A DNA stretch of 64,000 nt, from the NCBI GenBank assembly GCA_900318015.1, contig ONJB01000010.1, forward strand, positions 1 through 64,000. Reading direction: 5' to 3'. This stretch comes from an uncultured Bacteroidales bacterium (GTDB lineage: Bacteria > Bacteroidota > Bacteroidia > Bacteroidales > UBA932). Position numbers and translations under genes: made by a program. Of the stretch, positions 42,471 through 50,978 are shown piece after piece. The first letter of the stretch is position 1. Every line of letters begins with the position of its first letter. A model generated the notes under the pieces. It had not been told where the DNA came from. It did not search any database and saw nothing but the letters and a program-made list of their open reading frames with translations.

Positions 42471-43520
42471 TCAAGGGGGCAACGACACCTCCAGCAGGAC
42501 GGGAAGATGGTCGGAGACGCCGCCGGTATGGCGGGGGCCGGTGTAGGTGCGGAGGGGTTTCTCGCCGGAATGGACGGTGTCGCGCGTGAGCAGGAAGGGA
42601 ATCCGGAGGATCTGCATCCGGGCTCGGGCCGATGGGGCCCCAGCCTTGTCCGTCTGTCGATCGACATCTCCCGAGAAAGAATCCAAGGTCGAAGCGGACG
42701 TCGGCGCTACGACCAGGGCCGGGGACACATAGATATGGTCGATGAGATCCCATTTTCCGTCGTACTTGATGGTGCCGAGGCCGCGGCGGTAAAGGTCCAT
42801 ATGCATCGGCACCAGCGTAGGTTCCAGCCGCCGGAAGACGGGATTGTCGGGGGTATCGTTGAAGTCGCCCCCGGCGATAATCCGGTCGATGCCGATGGCG
42901 GCGAGTGAATCCGCCAGGAATCGGAGCCGCTCCACGGCAATCCGCCGCCGGGGCTCCGACTCCGCCGCTCCGCCATACTTGGACGGGTGGTGGTTCACCA
43001 GCACGGCGAAAGATAATGGGTCGGTCATGACAAGGGGACCGGCGCGTTTGAACACGCACAGCAGGATATCCCGCGTGGCCATGACGGAGTCCGCGGCATA
43101 GAGATGGCAGGGCTTGGAGTCCAGAAGTTCCAGGCGGGAGGAACGATAGAGCAGGGCGACATCGATGCCGCGGCGGTCGGGGGAGTCGTAATGGACATAT
43201 TTGTAGTCCAGTTTGCGGAGCGCGGTCTTCTGCAGAACCTGCCGCAGGACGAAGGCGTTCTCCACCTCCTCCAGGCCGATGATGTCCGGCAGCCGCCCCG
43301 TCTCCGTCTCCACCCAGAACAACGCTTTCGCAAAGGCATTCGCCTTCGCCTGGAACCGCTTCCAGGTCCAGTGCCGCTCCCCCGCCGCCGAAAACTCCAT
43401 GTCCGACACCGTCGTAGAGTCATTCCGCCAGTCGAAGAAGTTCTCCACGTTCCAGAACATCACCTGAAGCGTGTCCGCCCCCGGAGCCACAAAGAGCCAA
43501 ATGAATAACAATGTTCTCAT
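42471..43520 (-). CDS. endonuclease/exonuclease/phosphatase (EEP) family hydrolase
   Basis: A 349-residue secreted protein (short hydrophobic N-terminus MRTLLFIWLFVAPGA). EEP landmarks in order: MFWNVENFFDW (Asn/Glu metal site), DIIGLEEVENAFVL (catalytic Glu), HYDSPDRRGIDVALLYR, LVNHHPSKYGG, IAGGDFNDTPDNP (Asp/Asn pair) and a final GVSDHLPVLLEVSL (catalytic His). The fold covers nucleases and phosphatases; secretion suggests extracellular DNA or phosphoester use, but the substrate is open. Element C lies directly after its stop. It is a single gene with a possible TAACTTGG promoter just upstream. Confidence 0.88.
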   Translation of the reverse strand: MRTLLFIWLFVAPGADTLQVMFWNVENFFDWRNDSTTVSDMEFSAAGERHWTWKRFQAKANAFAKALFWVETETGRLPDIIGLEEVENAFVLRQVLQKTALRKLDYKYVHYDSPDRRGIDVALLYRSSRLELLDSKPCHLYAADSVMATRDILLCVFKRAGPLVMTDPLSFAVLVNHHPSKYGGAAESEPRRRIAVERLRFLADSLAAIGIDRIIAGGDFNDTPDNPVFRRLEPTLVPMHMDLYRRGLGTIKYDGKWDLIDHIYVSPALVVAPTSASTLDSFSGDVDRQTDKAGAPSARARMQILRIPFLLTRDTVHSGEKPLRTYTGPRHTGGVSDHLPVLLEVSLPP

Positions 43521-43607
43521 GCGCCCAAGTTAGGAGGCGCGGCCGGAACGCAGGGCAAGAAACGTAAGAATGTGGCGAAATGTTTTTTGTTGTTCCACTC
43601 AAACAAC

Positions 43608-43642
43608 AAAAACGCCCCCCGTGCGAAGCGCAAAGGGAGCGT
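43608..43642 (-). terminator. rho-independent terminator after ychF
   Basis: Read on the minus strand, a GC-rich hairpin (CGCTCCCTTTGCG, TTC-type loop, GCACGGGGGGCG) is followed by five T. It lies 23 bases after the ychF stop and so closes the coaX-to-ychF run. Confidence 0.8.
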
Positions 43643-43665
43643 GAATAAAGGTTTAGGTTGAGTAC

Positions 43666-44769
43666 TTACACGTTGAACAGGAAGTGCATGATGTCACCGT
43701 CCTGGACGACGTAGTCCTTGCCTTCGATGCCCATCTTGCCGGCGGCGCGGACGGCGGCTTCGGTCTTGTAGTGGACGAAGTCGTCGTACTTGATGACTTC
43801 GGCGCGGATGAAGCCGCGCTCGAAGTCGGTGTGGATGACACCGGCGGCCTTGGGGGCCTTGTCGCCCACGCGGATGGTCCAGGCGCGGCACTCGTCGGCG
43901 CCGGCCGTAAAGAAGGTCTGGAGGCCCAGGAGGCGGTAGGCGCCCTGGATGAGGCGGACGACGCCCGACTCGGAAAGGCCCATCTCCTCGAGGAACATCT
44001 GCCGGTCCTCGTACTCCTCGATCTCGGCGATCTCGGATTCGGTCTTGGCGGCGATCACGAGGATTTCCGCATGCTCGTCGGCGACGGCGGCGCGGACGGC
44101 ATCGACATAGGCGTTACCCGTGGCGGCGGAGGCCTCGTCCACGTTGCAAACGTACATGACGGGCTTGTTCGTCAGGAGGTACAGGTCGCGCGCCATCTGC
44201 TCTTCCTCGGGATTCTCGGGAACAACCACGCGGCAGGACTTGCCCTGCAGCAGCACCTCGCGGTAACGCTGGAGCAGCGAAAGGAGCTTCTTCGCTTCCT
44301 TGTCGCCGCCCGTCGTGGCCTGCTTCTCCACCTTCTTGATGCGGTTTTCCACCGTCTCCAGGTCCTTGATCTGCAGCTCCATGTCAACGACTTCCTTGTC
44401 GCGGACCGGGTCCACGGAACCATCGACATGGACGATGTTGCCGTCGTCGAAGCAGCGGAGGACGTGCAGGATGGCGTCGGTCTCGCGGATGTTGGCGAGG
44501 AACTGGTTGCCGAGGCCCTCTCCCTTGGAGGCGCCCTTCACCAGGCCGGCGATGTCCACAATCTCCACCGTGGCGGGAATCGTGCGCTTGGGCTGGCAGA
44601 TCTCGGTCAGGACTTCCAGGCGCTTGTCCGGCACGTTGGTGGAACCCACGTTGGGCTCGATGGTGCAGAACGGGAAGTTGGCGCTCTGGGCCTTGCCCGA
44701 GCTCACGCAGTTAAACAAAGTGGACTTCCCGACATTGGGAAGTCCAACTATTCCACATTTCAAAGCCAT
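43666..44769 (-). CDS. ychF: ribosome-binding ATPase YchF (Obg family)
   Basis: A 367-residue P-loop NTPase. Walker A is GLPNVGKSTLF (8-18); the switch region DIAGLVKGASKGEGLGNQFL is the family signature; the G4 position is NVDE (not NKxD), the feature that makes YchF prefer ATP. The C-terminal TGS domain includes TFFTAGADECRAWTIRVGDKAP and the terminal DGDIMHFLFNV. YchF binds ribosomes and is linked to translation and redox stress. It lies 3 bases after the ppiD-like gene and has a strong terminator. Confidence 0.97.
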   Translation of the reverse strand: MALKCGIVGLPNVGKSTLFNCVSSGKAQSANFPFCTIEPNVGSTNVPDKRLEVLTEICQPKRTIPATVEIVDIAGLVKGASKGEGLGNQFLANIRETDAILHVLRCFDDGNIVHVDGSVDPVRDKEVVDMELQIKDLETVENRIKKVEKQATTGGDKEAKKLLSLLQRYREVLLQGKSCRVVVPENPEEEQMARDLYLLTNKPVMYVCNVDEASAATGNAYVDAVRAAVADEHAEILVIAAKTESEIAEIEEYEDRQMFLEEMGLSESGVVRLIQGAYRLLGLQTFFTAGADECRAWTIRVGDKAPKAAGVIHTDFERGFIRAEVIKYDDFVHYKTEAAVRAAGKMGIEGKDYVVQDGDIMHFLFNV

Positions 44770-44772
44770 AGT

Positions 44773-46863
44773 CTAGAAGAAACGTGCGCGGTTGTCCTTG
44801 ACGTCGGCATCGTCCATCATCACGGGAAGAATCATCTGCGCGGCGTAGTTCAGGATCTGCGCGTTGGCGTTCTTGGCATCGCTCTCGGTGTAGAAGGCGC
44901 CGGTCTCGCGACCGTTCACCTTGAACACATAGACACCGATGGAACCGGCGACCGGGCCGCAGATCTTGCCTTCCGGAGCGGCGGCGATGGCGCCGACGAA
45001 CTTCGGATCCAGGCTGCGGGCGGCCATCGAAGCGAAGGCGACGTCGTTCTGCGTGGACACGGAGGTGCCCAGCTTCTCGGCGATGGCCTCGAGGTCGTTC
45101 ATGCCGGCGATCTGCTCGGCCACCTCACCCTGACGCTTCTCGGCGTACTTTTCGGTGTAGAGCTGGGTCTTGATCTGGGGGGCCACATCCTCGACGGGGG
45201 CGATACCCTCCTTGTGGGCGCCGGTGACGGCCACCACGAAGAAGTAGTTGTTGTCCACGGTGATGATGTTGGACACCTTGCCCGGCTTGTTGTCGAAGGC
45301 CCAGCGGGTGACTTCCTTGGCATGGCCGATGGAACCGTAGGTATCGGTGGCCTCGCTGATGGTCATGCTGTGGGAGTACGTGCCGATGGAATCGCAGGCG
45401 GCGCGGTAGTTCGCGTACTTGCCGCCGGCGAGGGTAGCGACGCGGTTGGCGTCGTTGTAGAACTTGTTGAAGGTCTCCTTGCTGGAGAGGATCTCCTTCT
45501 CGAACAGGGCCACCTGCTTGAACAGGGTCGGCTCACCCGCCGCGGTCACCTCCACGATGTGGGTGGCGATGTTGGACTGGAGGATGAACGGCTGGCCCAC
45601 CTTCGCGTTGAAGATGGCGTTGAAGCCGGTCGGGAGGTAGGAGATGGTCGACTGGGAGATCTCGCCGATCTTGCCGAACTCGCCGTCGGCCTGGGAACCG
45701 CGGTCCAGGGAGAACTCGGTCGCCAGGGCGGTGAAGTCCGCACCCTTCTTGAGTTCGTTCAGGAGGCTGTCGGCCAGGTGCTGGCCGTCCTCGTTGGACT
45801 GGAACATCATGTGGCGGACGGTCACGGTCTCGGGCATGGTCGCGGTCGCCATGATGCGGCCGGCATACAGGGTGTTGTTCGCGCTGATCACCGGGGAAGT
45901 GCCCTCGTTGTTCTCGGACACGAAGGTGTCGAGGTCGGCATTGACGGTGCGCAGGTCACCGGCCTTGTACCACTGGTCGCTCCACTGGGTGTCGGAGTTG
46001 CGCTGCAGGAAGGCACGCACGTTGTCCGTGGTGGTGAAGTCCTCGTACAGCTTCACGAACTCGTCGTTCGCGGCGGTGATGTCCTCGGCGGACGGAACCA
46101 CCTGGAACACGACGTACTCGATGTCGCGGGTCGCCTTCTGCTCGAAGAACTTCTTGTGGTTGTCGTAGTAGTCCCGGATTTCCTTGTCGCTCACCACGAC
46201 GGTGCTGTCGGTGGCGTAGGAGAAGGGAACCATGACGAAGTCCACGTCGGCGGTGGTGTTGTTGTCGGCGATGGCCTTGTTCACCTGCAGGGCATTCTCC
46301 ACGTTGGAGTTCATGAACAGCGCATTGTACTTGTTGAAGAACTGGTTCGTGACGATCTGCTCCTGAAGGTAGGCCCAGATGGCCTTGGCGTTCTCGTCAC
46401 CCTCTTCCACGTTGCGGAGGAAGTCCACCAGGCGCGCGTTGGAGAACAGGCCGTTCTCGTCCACGAACAGGGAGGCGATGACCGGGGAAACGGTCTCGCC
46501 GTTGGTCAGGTCCATGATCTCGTCCTTGCCGACGTTGATACCGGCGGCCTTGGCGTTCTTGATGAACAGGTTCTCTTCCACGAACTGCTGCCAGACCGCG
46601 TTGCGGAGCTGCTGCTGCTGTTCCTCGCTGGAAGAAGTGGTGCCGGACATCAGTTCCTGGATGCGGGTCATCCGGTCGACCTCCGCCTGGAAGTCGGTAT
46701 AACTGACGGATTTGCCACCGATCTTGCCCACGTCATACTTGGAGGAGACGGACTGGACCGTCTGGATGATCTGGCTCGGATCGATGATGAAGAGTAAGAG
46801 CGGAAGGGCGACCAGGATGGAAAGGACGATGCCCCAACCGCGGAGTTTCTCTAAAACTGCCAT
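44773..46863 (-). CDS. ppiD: PpiD-like membrane-anchored peptidyl-prolyl isomerase/chaperone
   Basis: A 696-residue protein with one N-terminal membrane anchor (WGIVLSILVALPLLLFII) and a large periplasmic part. The SurA-N-like chaperone region starts about residue 45 (VGKIGGKSVSYTDFQAEVDRM). A parvulin/PpiC domain is at about 345-450 (VRHMMFQSNEDGQHLADSLLNEL, ATEFSLDRGSQADGEFGKIGE) and a weaker second region at about 480-600. PpiD helps newly secreted proteins leave the Sec channel. It lies between lptC and ychF, with its own -7 box in the 52-base gap. The symbol reflects architecture, not a proven orthologue. Confidence 0.85.
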   Translation of the reverse strand: MAVLEKLRGWGIVLSILVALPLLLFIIDPSQIIQTVQSVSSKYDVGKIGGKSVSYTDFQAEVDRMTRIQELMSGTTSSSEEQQQQLRNAVWQQFVEENLFIKNAKAAGINVGKDEIMDLTNGETVSPVIASLFVDENGLFSNARLVDFLRNVEEGDENAKAIWAYLQEQIVTNQFFNKYNALFMNSNVENALQVNKAIADNNTTADVDFVMVPFSYATDSTVVVSDKEIRDYYDNHKKFFEQKATRDIEYVVFQVVPSAEDITAANDEFVKLYEDFTTTDNVRAFLQRNSDTQWSDQWYKAGDLRTVNADLDTFVSENNEGTSPVISANNTLYAGRIMATATMPETVTVRHMMFQSNEDGQHLADSLLNELKKGADFTALATEFSLDRGSQADGEFGKIGEISQSTISYLPTGFNAIFNAKVGQPFILQSNIATHIVEVTAAGEPTLFKQVALFEKEILSSKETFNKFYNDANRVATLAGGKYANYRAACDSIGTYSHSMTISEATDTYGSIGHAKEVTRWAFDNKPGKVSNIITVDNNYFFVVAVTGAHKEGIAPVEDVAPQIKTQLYTEKYAEKRQGEVAEQIAGMNDLEAIAEKLGTSVSTQNDVAFASMAARSLDPKFVGAIAAAPEGKICGPVAGSIGVYVFKVNGRETGAFYTESDAKNANAQILNYAAQMILPVMMDDADVKDNRARFF

Positions 46864-46910
46864 TTTATCGTTACTTTTTTAAAATTTTCGTCAATTTTCA
46901 GTCAAGGGCG

Positions 46911-46918
46911 CAAATTTA
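46911..46918 (-). promoter_or_regulatory. -7 promoter box (TAAATTTG) before ppiD-like gene
   Basis: Matches TAnnTTTG on the minus strand, overlapping the lptC stop and 47 bases before ATG 46863. Confidence 0.5.
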
Positions 46919-47563
46919 GTACCGGCCATTTCTGCCCTTTTTGAGGGGGAAAGGACCGATGAAATTGACGGAATCAAGCACCACTTTGGTGGAATCCTGC
47001 TCGACGACGCTGTAACTGTTGAACGGACGCTGGATGATGGCGTTCCGGGCCATGTCGTCGGACCGCATCCCGAAACCCTGCATGAAACCGGCCGGAGAAT
47101 ACATCTTGATGTAGCAGTCCGTCCAGATTTCTTTGGCCTTCTGGTCCCAGTAGATGGTGTCCGTCTCCATGGTCTCCTGTTTCACGATGTTCCGGATGAA
47201 CACGCTTCCGAACGCCGACCACTTGTCCTCCCCTTCCTTCTTCCGGATGTCGTGGCGGGCCTGCTGCGACCGGATGGTGGTCTCCAGGGAGCCGTCCTCG
47301 GCATAGCCGAAGACCGCAAGGCCCTTCGGGAACAGTTCGTAGGAGACGGTGTCGTGGTCATAGACCTCCATCACGGGCGCCTCCACGCGCATCTTCAGCT
47401 TCCCGTTCTCCGTCTGGACGAAGAACATGCTGTCCACGACCTGGAGCGGAGTCTGGGTCAGGTCCAGCTTCTCCGCCTCGGACAGGTTTCCCTTGCACGA
47501 AAATACGACGAAAGCAACCGCCAATGCGGTTGCCATCGTCGTAAGTATGCGGTGCAGTCTCAC
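46916..47563 (-). CDS. lptC: LptC-like lipopolysaccharide export protein (lipoprotein)
   Basis: A 215-residue protein with a lipoprotein signal (Cys23 in FVVFSC). Bacteroidota LptC proteins often carry a lipoprotein signal in place of the transmembrane helix of Escherichia coli LptC. The body is a jellyroll: TPLQVVDSMFFVQTENGKLKMRVEAPVMEVY, YELFPKGLAVFGYAEDGSLETTIRSQQA, and KEIWTDCYIKMYSPAGFMQGFGMRSDD, the classical DUF1239 pattern. LptC passes lipopolysaccharide from the inner-membrane complex to the LptA/OstA bridge, here possibly the OstA-like protein at 25800-28552. It lies 6 bases after a TPR gene. Confidence 0.88.
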   Translation of the reverse strand: MRLHRILTTMATALAVAFVVFSCKGNLSEAEKLDLTQTPLQVVDSMFFVQTENGKLKMRVEAPVMEVYDHDTVSYELFPKGLAVFGYAEDGSLETTIRSQQARHDIRKKEGEDKWSAFGSVFIRNIVKQETMETDTIYWDQKAKEIWTDCYIKMYSPAGFMQGFGMRSDDMARNAIIQRPFNSYSVVEQDSTKVVLDSVNFIGPFPLKKGRNGRY

Positions 47564-47569
47564 TGAATC

Positions 47570-48907
47570 TTATCTGGTACGGACCGTGGTGGTGGTGGTC
47601 ATGCCACCGCAGGAGACCGTGTAGATCTGGCCCTTGCCCAGGTCATACATGAAGATTTCGCTGGCCTCCGGATAGTAGATGCTCACCTTGCCGATGGCGG
47701 CACGGGCGTCGTCCGCGAGGGTGGCGTCGGCAGCCTGGGCCTTCTGGTAGTAGTCCGTGGCGGCCCAGTAGCGGGCGTACTTGTCCACGTCACCGCCGCA
47801 GCTGGCGGAAGCCCAGAGGTTGCCCATGATCATGTAAGCCTTGCCGGCATAGCCGTTGTCCAGGCGGACCGCCTTGCCGGCGGCGTCGAAGGCGCGGCCG
47901 CGCATGTTGTTCGCATAGCAGAAGCGGGCGAGCTCGTACAGGTACTGGGCGTCGGTGGCCTCGTCGGACTCCTCATAGTCGATCGCCTCTTCCAGGTAAC
48001 GGCAGGCGTCGGCGACATTGCCGCGGGCGGCGTTCAGCTTGTACAGGCCGAAGGCGCTGCGGTAGGACGGATCACCCTTGTGCATCTGGGTGACGGCCTT
48101 GAAGTAGAGGTCGTTGTTGGCGCAGTCCTCGGCGCTGTTCATCAGCTTCACGATGTTCGTGACCACGGCCATGTTGGTCGGATCGGCCTCGAAGCGCGGC
48201 GTGAAGATGGCGATGAGGTTGTCGCAGGAAGCGACCTTGCTGTCGGCGAACACGCTCTCGATGGTGGCCTTGGTCTTGAGGTTGTCCTCCGCCTCGGCGT
48301 CGCTCTTGGCGGTGGCGCCGTTGATGGCCTCGGTGACGGTGTCATACATGTTGATCACGTCATCGGCCTGGAGCTTGCCGTCGCGATAGAGGTTGATCGC
48401 CGCCTGGAGGTTGTTCACCAGCAGGCCGCCCTTCGTCTCGTTGCCCAGTTCCTTGATGATGGCCGTGAGGTTGTCATACAGATACTGGGAATCGTCGGAA
48501 CGGAAGTTGATCATGTACTGACCCTTGTTGTTCAGGATCGTCGCCTTCTGGTCCACGCCCTTCGCGGTCCGCGGATAGTACTGCAGACGCTCGTCCTGCA
48601 GTTTGAGGAGGCTGTCCACCTGCGCGTTGAAGAGGGCCGCGTTCTTGCGGTTCTTGTTGATCTCGCGGTTCAGGAGGGTGGAACCGTGGACGAACAGGTT
48701 CTGGGACGCGGTGGCCGGGCAGATCGAATACGCTTTCCGCCAGTTCGGGAGGGCGGAATCATAGTTCTTCTGCTTGTAGTACTCCTGATAGTAGGAGAGG
48801 TACTTGATGCACTCGGCGCTGTCCGCACCATACTTTCCCTGGGCAGACGCGTTCTGGCCCATGAAGGCTGCCATGACGGCCAGGAGGATGAAGGTCAATC
48901 TTTTCAT
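47570..48907 (-). CDS. secreted tetratricopeptide-repeat protein
   Basis: A 445-residue protein with signal peptide MKRLTFILLAVMAAFMG...SAQ. TPR-like helix pairs run along the whole length: CIKYLSYYQEYYKQKNYDSALPNWRKAY near the N-terminus and YLYELARFCYANNMRGRAFDAAGKAV and WAATDYYQKAQAADATLADDARAAI near the end. It ends with a Thr-rich TTTTTV tail. It sits between a barrel gene and lptC in a run that I recall as conserved in Bacteroidales (coaX, barrel, TPR, lptC), so a structural role in envelope assembly is likely. No enzyme motif is seen. Confidence 0.82.
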   Translation of the reverse strand: MKRLTFILLAVMAAFMGQNASAQGKYGADSAECIKYLSYYQEYYKQKNYDSALPNWRKAYSICPATASQNLFVHGSTLLNREINKNRKNAALFNAQVDSLLKLQDERLQYYPRTAKGVDQKATILNNKGQYMINFRSDDSQYLYDNLTAIIKELGNETKGGLLVNNLQAAINLYRDGKLQADDVINMYDTVTEAINGATAKSDAEAEDNLKTKATIESVFADSKVASCDNLIAIFTPRFEADPTNMAVVTNIVKLMNSAEDCANNDLYFKAVTQMHKGDPSYRSAFGLYKLNAARGNVADACRYLEEAIDYEESDEATDAQYLYELARFCYANNMRGRAFDAAGKAVRLDNGYAGKAYMIMGNLWASASCGGDVDKYARYWAATDYYQKAQAADATLADDARAAIGKVSIYYPEASEIFMYDLGKGQIYTVSCGGMTTTTTVRTR

Positions 48908-48939
48908 ATCGCGTTAGAATTTTGTATTTTCTGTTCCTT

Positions 48940-50244
48940 TTACTGGTACTGCGGTTTCCGGAACCAGATGTCGAAGATGTTGAATCCGACGTGGAATCCG
49001 AGGTAGTCCTCATTTACGAAACCCGTTCCGAAACCTCTCTTTCCGAGGTCAATCGCAAAAGTAATGCCATTGTAGCCCTGGAACACCGGAACGGTCATGC
49101 CGAGGGTGATGCCGGCCGACAGGATATTCTTCCCGTCCACCTGGTAGTAGGACTGGTCGAAGTAACCGCCCACGCGGTACGTGCAGCGCCGCAGGAAATA
49201 GCGGATGTCGTTCCGGTTCGGGGTGATCTCGAAGCCCGCCTTGACGGACTGCATGGTTCCCGTGCTGAACGCATGGACACCGTTGTTGCGGAATCCGCGC
49301 ACCTGGTCGAAGTTGCTGCCGGTCCAGTTGCCCCGGAGGTAATCCACCTCGACGCTCCATCTGTCCCCCTGGGTGAAGCCCAGGCCGACGCCGATTTCGT
49401 CGCCCAGCCAGATGTTGTCCTTCGCCAGGTCCCGTTCGCCGAGGTCCAGTTCCGCCACGTTGCTGTATTCGATGGCATGGCCGGTCACGCGGGCCTTGAG
49501 GCGGTAGGTGGCGCCCAGGACGAACTTGCCGGTGCCGACGGGCTGCTCGTACTGGAGGCCGAACTTGGCGGTATGGGCCCGCACCTGCAGGGTGTCGCCG
49601 AGGGTCTGGCTCCGGTAGCTCGCGTCGGTGAACTGGCTCATGGAGTACTTGCTGATGGTGCCGAAGTACAGGTTGTACTGCGCACCGACGGAAAGACGGT
49701 TCCAGAGCGTCGCCGAAGCGGCGGCGAAGAACTGGTGCAGACCTCCGTCCCCATAGGCGCCATAGGCGCGGTTGCCGGTATAGCCGATGCTCTGGTCGCC
49801 GGTCGTGATCTTGTCCGCGTAGGACATGGAGAATCCCGTGTCGCTGAAGGGCTGGATGCCCACCATGAACGCGGTGTGGCGCCACATCGGGAAGGAGATC
49901 ACGAAGTCATTGATGTTGAAGAGGGTCTTCTTTCCCTTCAGATCGCCTTCGCTGAACACGGAGAACTTGCCGGAAAGGCCGAAATCCGCCATGAAGGACA
50001 GGGAGTCGCGGGCGGTGATCGAGGCCGGGTTCATCGTGTTCACGAACCGCTTGTTGCGCGTGGCGATGCCCACGCCGCCCATGGAGGCGTTGAAAGCGGT
50101 TCCGGCGGCATGGAGGTCTCCGATGCCATATACGGAATAGGGAGAAAAGCCGTTGTACGTGCCGTTCTGCGCAGAGAGCGGCCACGCAGCCGCCAGGAAG
50201 GCGGCGACGGCGATCCAGATCCTACCGATCATTCTTCTTGACAT
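48940..50244 (-). CDS. outer-membrane beta-barrel protein (FadL/PorV-like fold)
   Basis: A 434-residue protein with a signal peptide ending PLSAQ. It begins YNGFSPYSVYGIGDLHAAGTAFNASMGGVGIATRN, a glycine-rich N-terminal pattern of Bacteroidota barrels related to FadL/PorV-type proteins. Repeated amphipathic strands then reach FHVGFNIFDIWF near the C-terminus. A hydrophobic-ligand or assembly role is possible. Its start overlaps the coaX stop by 23 bases, and the TPR gene follows 32 bases downstream, so it is within the coaX operon. Confidence 0.78.
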   Translation of the reverse strand: MSRRMIGRIWIAVAAFLAAAWPLSAQNGTYNGFSPYSVYGIGDLHAAGTAFNASMGGVGIATRNKRFVNTMNPASITARDSLSFMADFGLSGKFSVFSEGDLKGKKTLFNINDFVISFPMWRHTAFMVGIQPFSDTGFSMSYADKITTGDQSIGYTGNRAYGAYGDGGLHQFFAAASATLWNRLSVGAQYNLYFGTISKYSMSQFTDASYRSQTLGDTLQVRAHTAKFGLQYEQPVGTGKFVLGATYRLKARVTGHAIEYSNVAELDLGERDLAKDNIWLGDEIGVGLGFTQGDRWSVEVDYLRGNWTGSNFDQVRGFRNNGVHAFSTGTMQSVKAGFEITPNRNDIRYFLRRCTYRVGGYFDQSYYQVDGKNILSAGITLGMTVPVFQGYNGITFAIDLGKRGFGTGFVNEDYLGFHVGFNIFDIWFRKPQYQ

Positions 50245-50950
50245 ATTCGTCAGCCATTAAAGCCAACCCCATCAAAACGAGGTTACAAATTACAAAGATG
50301 GAACTTTTCATCCGTTTTGCAAAATAATTCGCATCGCCGCCGGTAAACACGACGACATTCTCCGGATGAAGCGCCAGGTATCCCTCTATTTCAAATTGTA
50401 TGCCCGAGACGACACCGCTTTCGATGGAAGCCTGTTCCGACTGGCCCACCAGGGCGCAGTTTTCGGGGGTGTTCACCAGCGGCAGGGCGCGGGAATACCG
50501 GTTGAGCGCCTTGAACCGCGTACGGCAGCCGAGGGAGATGTTGCCGCCCGTATAGAGGCCGTCTTTGTCGAGATAATCGATGGTCAGGGTCGTCCCGAAA
50601 TCCACCAGGGTGCAGCCCATGCCGCGGAACAGGTAGCGTGCCGCGAGGACGGATGCAGCCCGGTCATAGGACAGATAGGCCGGAAGTCCATGACTCAGAA
50701 GCGGTTCCTTGTGATCCTTGTCAAGCAGGAGCAGATAACCGCATTCGCCGGAGAGGGTTTTGCAATCTTCCTCGGTCAGGACGTAGACGGAGGAAACGAC
50801 CAGCACGGCGGGCTTCTCCCGGCGGGTGAGCGAGAGGGTGAAGTCCATCCACTTTTCGCCCTGGTACCGGAAGGTCTTTCCGAGGGTCATCCCGTCGGAC
50901 CAGGCCGCCTTCAGGGCGGTGTTTCCTATTTCCACCAGCAGATTGGGCAT
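50222..50950 (-). CDS. coaX: type III pantothenate kinase
   Basis: A 242-residue kinase that phosphorylates pantothenate, the first step of coenzyme A synthesis. The start is ATG 50950 (MPNLLVEIGNTALKAAW), since the upstream TTG lies in the promoter. ASKHA-fold landmarks: EIGNTALKAAW (phosphate 1; the family norm is DxGNT), the SYDRAASVLAAR motif with the pantothenate-side Asp-Arg, VDFGTTLTIDYLD (phosphate 2) and YTGGNISLGCRTRFKAL. The first acidic residue is Glu rather than the more common Asp. It heads the minus-strand run with barrel, TPR and lptC genes. Confidence 0.93.
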   Translation of the reverse strand: MPNLLVEIGNTALKAAWSDGMTLGKTFRYQGEKWMDFTLSLTRREKPAVLVVSSVYVLTEEDCKTLSGECGYLLLLDKDHKEPLLSHGLPAYLSYDRAASVLAARYLFRGMGCTLVDFGTTLTIDYLDKDGLYTGGNISLGCRTRFKALNRYSRALPLVNTPENCALVGQSEQASIESGVVSGIQFEIEGYLALHPENVVVFTGGDANYFAKRMKSSIFVICNLVLMGLALMADEYVKKNDR

Positions 50951-50956
50951 AGATTG

Positions 50957-50964
50957 CAAAAATA
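50957..50964 (-). promoter_or_regulatory. -7 promoter box (TATTTTTG) of coaX
   Basis: A TAnnTTTG match on the minus strand ending 6 bases before ATG 50950, in the 28-base gap after mfd. Confidence 0.6.
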
Positions 50965-50978
50965 GTGATTTTCGGCGG

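Noticed and set aside
43684-46797. A 1,037-residue open frame on the plus strand across ychF and the ppiD-like gene.
   Set aside because: It crosses two well-supported genes on the other strand and shows only biased Val/Leu/Gly/His composition.
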